From contig NZ_CP144125.1 in the NCBI RefSeq assembly GCF_036429475.1, positions 3,427,521 through 3,491,520 of the forward strand: a stretch of DNA of 64,000 nt, written 5' to 3'. Every line of letters starts with the position of its first letter. Positions within the stretch are counted from its first letter, which is position 1. The DNA is from Halalkalicoccus sp. CGA53. Lineage in GTDB: Archaea > Halobacteriota > Halobacteria > Halobacteriales > Halalkalicoccaceae. A program made the translations under genes and the position numbers. Positions 62,679 to 64,000 of this stretch are shown here, piece after piece. The notes below the pieces were generated by a model. That model saw only the letters and a list, made by a program, of their open reading frames with translations, was not told where the DNA came from and ran no database searches.

Positions 62679-63012
62679 TTCAGTCGTTTCCACTTCAACC
62701 CGAAACTGTCGAGCCTTCCTAGTCGGCCCACAGATTCGATTGGATCACACGGCATGGAGTGACTCGGTCCGCAGTCCGTTCTTACCCAGGCGCTCCGCAA
62801 TGAGAACAGTTGACATAGGATCGTGTGTGACTCCAACTGCGGTGTGATCGAGGCCATCGCATACACCCCTTGCCATCGAGACACCCGGCCCGATCGCGCC
62901 TCTCAGGAGGCACGTCCCTCATCTGGCTTCGACCTCCTGATCGGGTTCGCCAGTTTCTCGCTCGAAGACAGTACACCACGTCCGTAGTACGCTAAAAATC
63001 CGAACGTTTCGA
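62679..63012. other. Intergenic, no gene seen
   Basis: Between convergent genes. No frame or repeat stands out. Confidence 0.4.
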
Positions 63013-64000
63013 TCAGTCGTTTTCCAGGGACTGGAGTTTTTCTGCGAGGTCTTCAGTTGCTCTCGCTGTCGATCCTCCAGATAGCATGAACAGTACCACG
63101 CCAAGCACACACCAGCCTATGACGATCACCCATTCATACGGCCACAGCAAGGCTGACTCGCCCCACGGTAGATAGAGAAAGACGAAAATAGCAGTCATAG
63201 TCAATCCGATTGCGCCAACGATATACCCTCCTGGAACTCTGTACGGCCGGTCCATCCCTGGCTCGCGGTACCGGAGGACGAGAAACGACACAGCGACTAG
63301 AAACCACGCAACGACGATTCCAAACCCGCCAGCGTTCACGACCCATGTGAGCATCTGCTCTCCGAAGAGAGGCGCGAGCACGGAGAGCCCTCCGACGAGA
63401 ACAATCGCGTTACTCGGTGTGTTGTATTTCGGATGAACTTTGGAAAGTGAGGCAGGAAGCATACCGGACTCGGAAAGGGCGAAGAGAGCCCGGCTTCCAC
63501 CGATAACGAACGCGTTCCAGCTCGTCAGAATCCCTGCGATCCCAGCGAACGCCATGAGTTGGCCAATCATTTGACTGTCATAGAGGGCTGCCATCGCCTC
63601 AGCAGCGGGCAACGGACTCTCGACGAGTTCGCTTCCGGGAAGTGCACGGCTAGCTCCCCAGATAACAGCCATGTAGAACAGTGCAGCGAGAACGACTGAG
63701 AAGACGATCAACATCCCCAGTCTTCGAGGCGGGACGTCGGCTTCTTCCGCCGATTGTGGTATGACGTCAAACCCGACGAACATGAACGGTACCATGAGGA
63801 TGACAGCGAAGATACCTGCAGTACCGATCCCGAATGAGGGGTCCGGAGAGGGTTGTCCACCGGCTACTGCGCCGGCGATCAGAACGACTCCCGCAAAGGC
63901 GATCACGATCGTCATGATTATCTGAAACTGTGCCGCAGGTCGAATCCCGATGTAGTTCAGATATGTAACACCAACAGTTCCGAGTACGCCGACGAATATC
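63013..64000 (-). CDS. Amino acid/polyamine permease (APC superfamily), start outside window
   Basis: The last 329 codons of a permease; the frame is open to the right edge (FVGVLGTVGVTYLNYIGIRP), so an ATG at 63915 is internal. About nine membrane helices remain. GIFAVILMVPFMFVGFDVIP followed by QSAEEADVPPRRLGMLIVFS is the APC-family loop after helix 6, and WNAFVIGGSRALFALSESGM is also typical. It imports amino acids or amines by proton or sodium symport, or by exchange. Confidence 0.88.
   Translation of the reverse strand, partial: IFVGVLGTVGVTYLNYIGIRPAAQFQIIMTIVIAFAGVVLIAGAVAGGQPSPDPSFGIGTAGIFAVILMVPFMFVGFDVIPQSAEEADVPPRRLGMLIVFSVVLAALFYMAVIWGASRALPGSELVESPLPAAEAMAALYDSQMIGQLMAFAGIAGILTSWNAFVIGGSRALFALSESGMLPASLSKVHPKYNTPSNAIVLVGGLSVLAPLFGEQMLTWVVNAGGFGIVVAWFLVAVSFLVLRYREPGMDRPYRVPGGYIVGAIGLTMTAIFVFLYLPWGESALLWPYEWVIVIGWCVLGVVLFMLSGGSTARATEDLAEKLQSLEND

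Noticed and set aside
1-64000. CRISPR arrays, rRNA and tRNA genes
   Set aside because: Looked for and not seen; the only short repeats are IS ends, the MITEs and the pair at 59581-59674.

Overview
This window is from a haloarchaeon (class Halobacteria). The proteins are strongly acidic, G+C is moderately high, starts are leaderless with TATA boxes about 25 nt upstream, one protein carries a Tat lipobox, and the families are typically haloarchaeal (HTH_10/Bat-type regulator, DUF7344-like, DUF4013-like, SWIM, Orc1/Cdc6, ISH-type insertion sequences). Genus cannot be fixed from sequence alone. An orphan Orc1, several toxin-antitoxin loci, insertion-sequence debris, a viral terminase and many broken genes point to a megaplasmid or an accessory chromosomal region rather than core chromosome.

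Layout. 0-8 kb: three PIN toxin/antitoxin loci, small decayed genes and a Tat-exported penicillin-acylase-family hydrolase. 8-11 kb: an enolase paralogue followed at once by glycerate 2-kinase, a two-step glycerate to PEP module. 11.9-19.1 kb: a tightly overlapping minus-strand operon of a multi-PAS histidine kinase, a HisKA protein lacking its ATPase domain, a receiver, a membrane HEAT-like protein and a processive GT2 glycosyltransferase, which looks like signal-controlled polysaccharide synthesis. 19.5-25.7 kb: tandem Usp protein, an orphan viral terminase large subunit with small companions, Orc1/Cdc6, and a decayed IS1595/ISH4-type element inserted just upstream of orc1. 25.8-31.5 kb: hydantoinase/oxoprolinase A and B plus a sodium-solute symporter with its small partner. 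31.6-42.3 kb: IS6-type remnants, a 109-bp MITE-like element, and an ABC exporter cluster (one ATPase, two giant FtsX/MacB-like permeases with Ig-like inserts, one polytopic GT-C-like protein).

42.5-50.6 kb is the most unusual part. Two same-direction copies of the orc1 5' end and its upstream region flank an island with two tyrosine-rich proteins built from OCRE-like Y-D-P-x-T-G repeats, a cupin-like/DUF4013-like membrane fusion, a small heat-shock protein with a Pro/Gly-rich linker, and a Tat-lipoprotein HtrA protease. No described system that I know has this gene set. My reading (inference) is an assembly or condensate protein pair with dedicated quality control.

50.9-64 kb: regulators (Bat-like, PadR), an ABC-2 transporter whose ATPase is frameshifted at a C run, a CPBP protease and a GNAT acetyltransferase each broken by one in-frame stop, a luciferase-like monooxygenase, AzlCD, a membrane-anchored protein, a VOC protein and a truncated amino-acid permease at the edge. 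Lesions of several kinds (TAA, TAG, TGA, frameshifts) show that this replicon is eroding, or carries base-call errors that should be checked.
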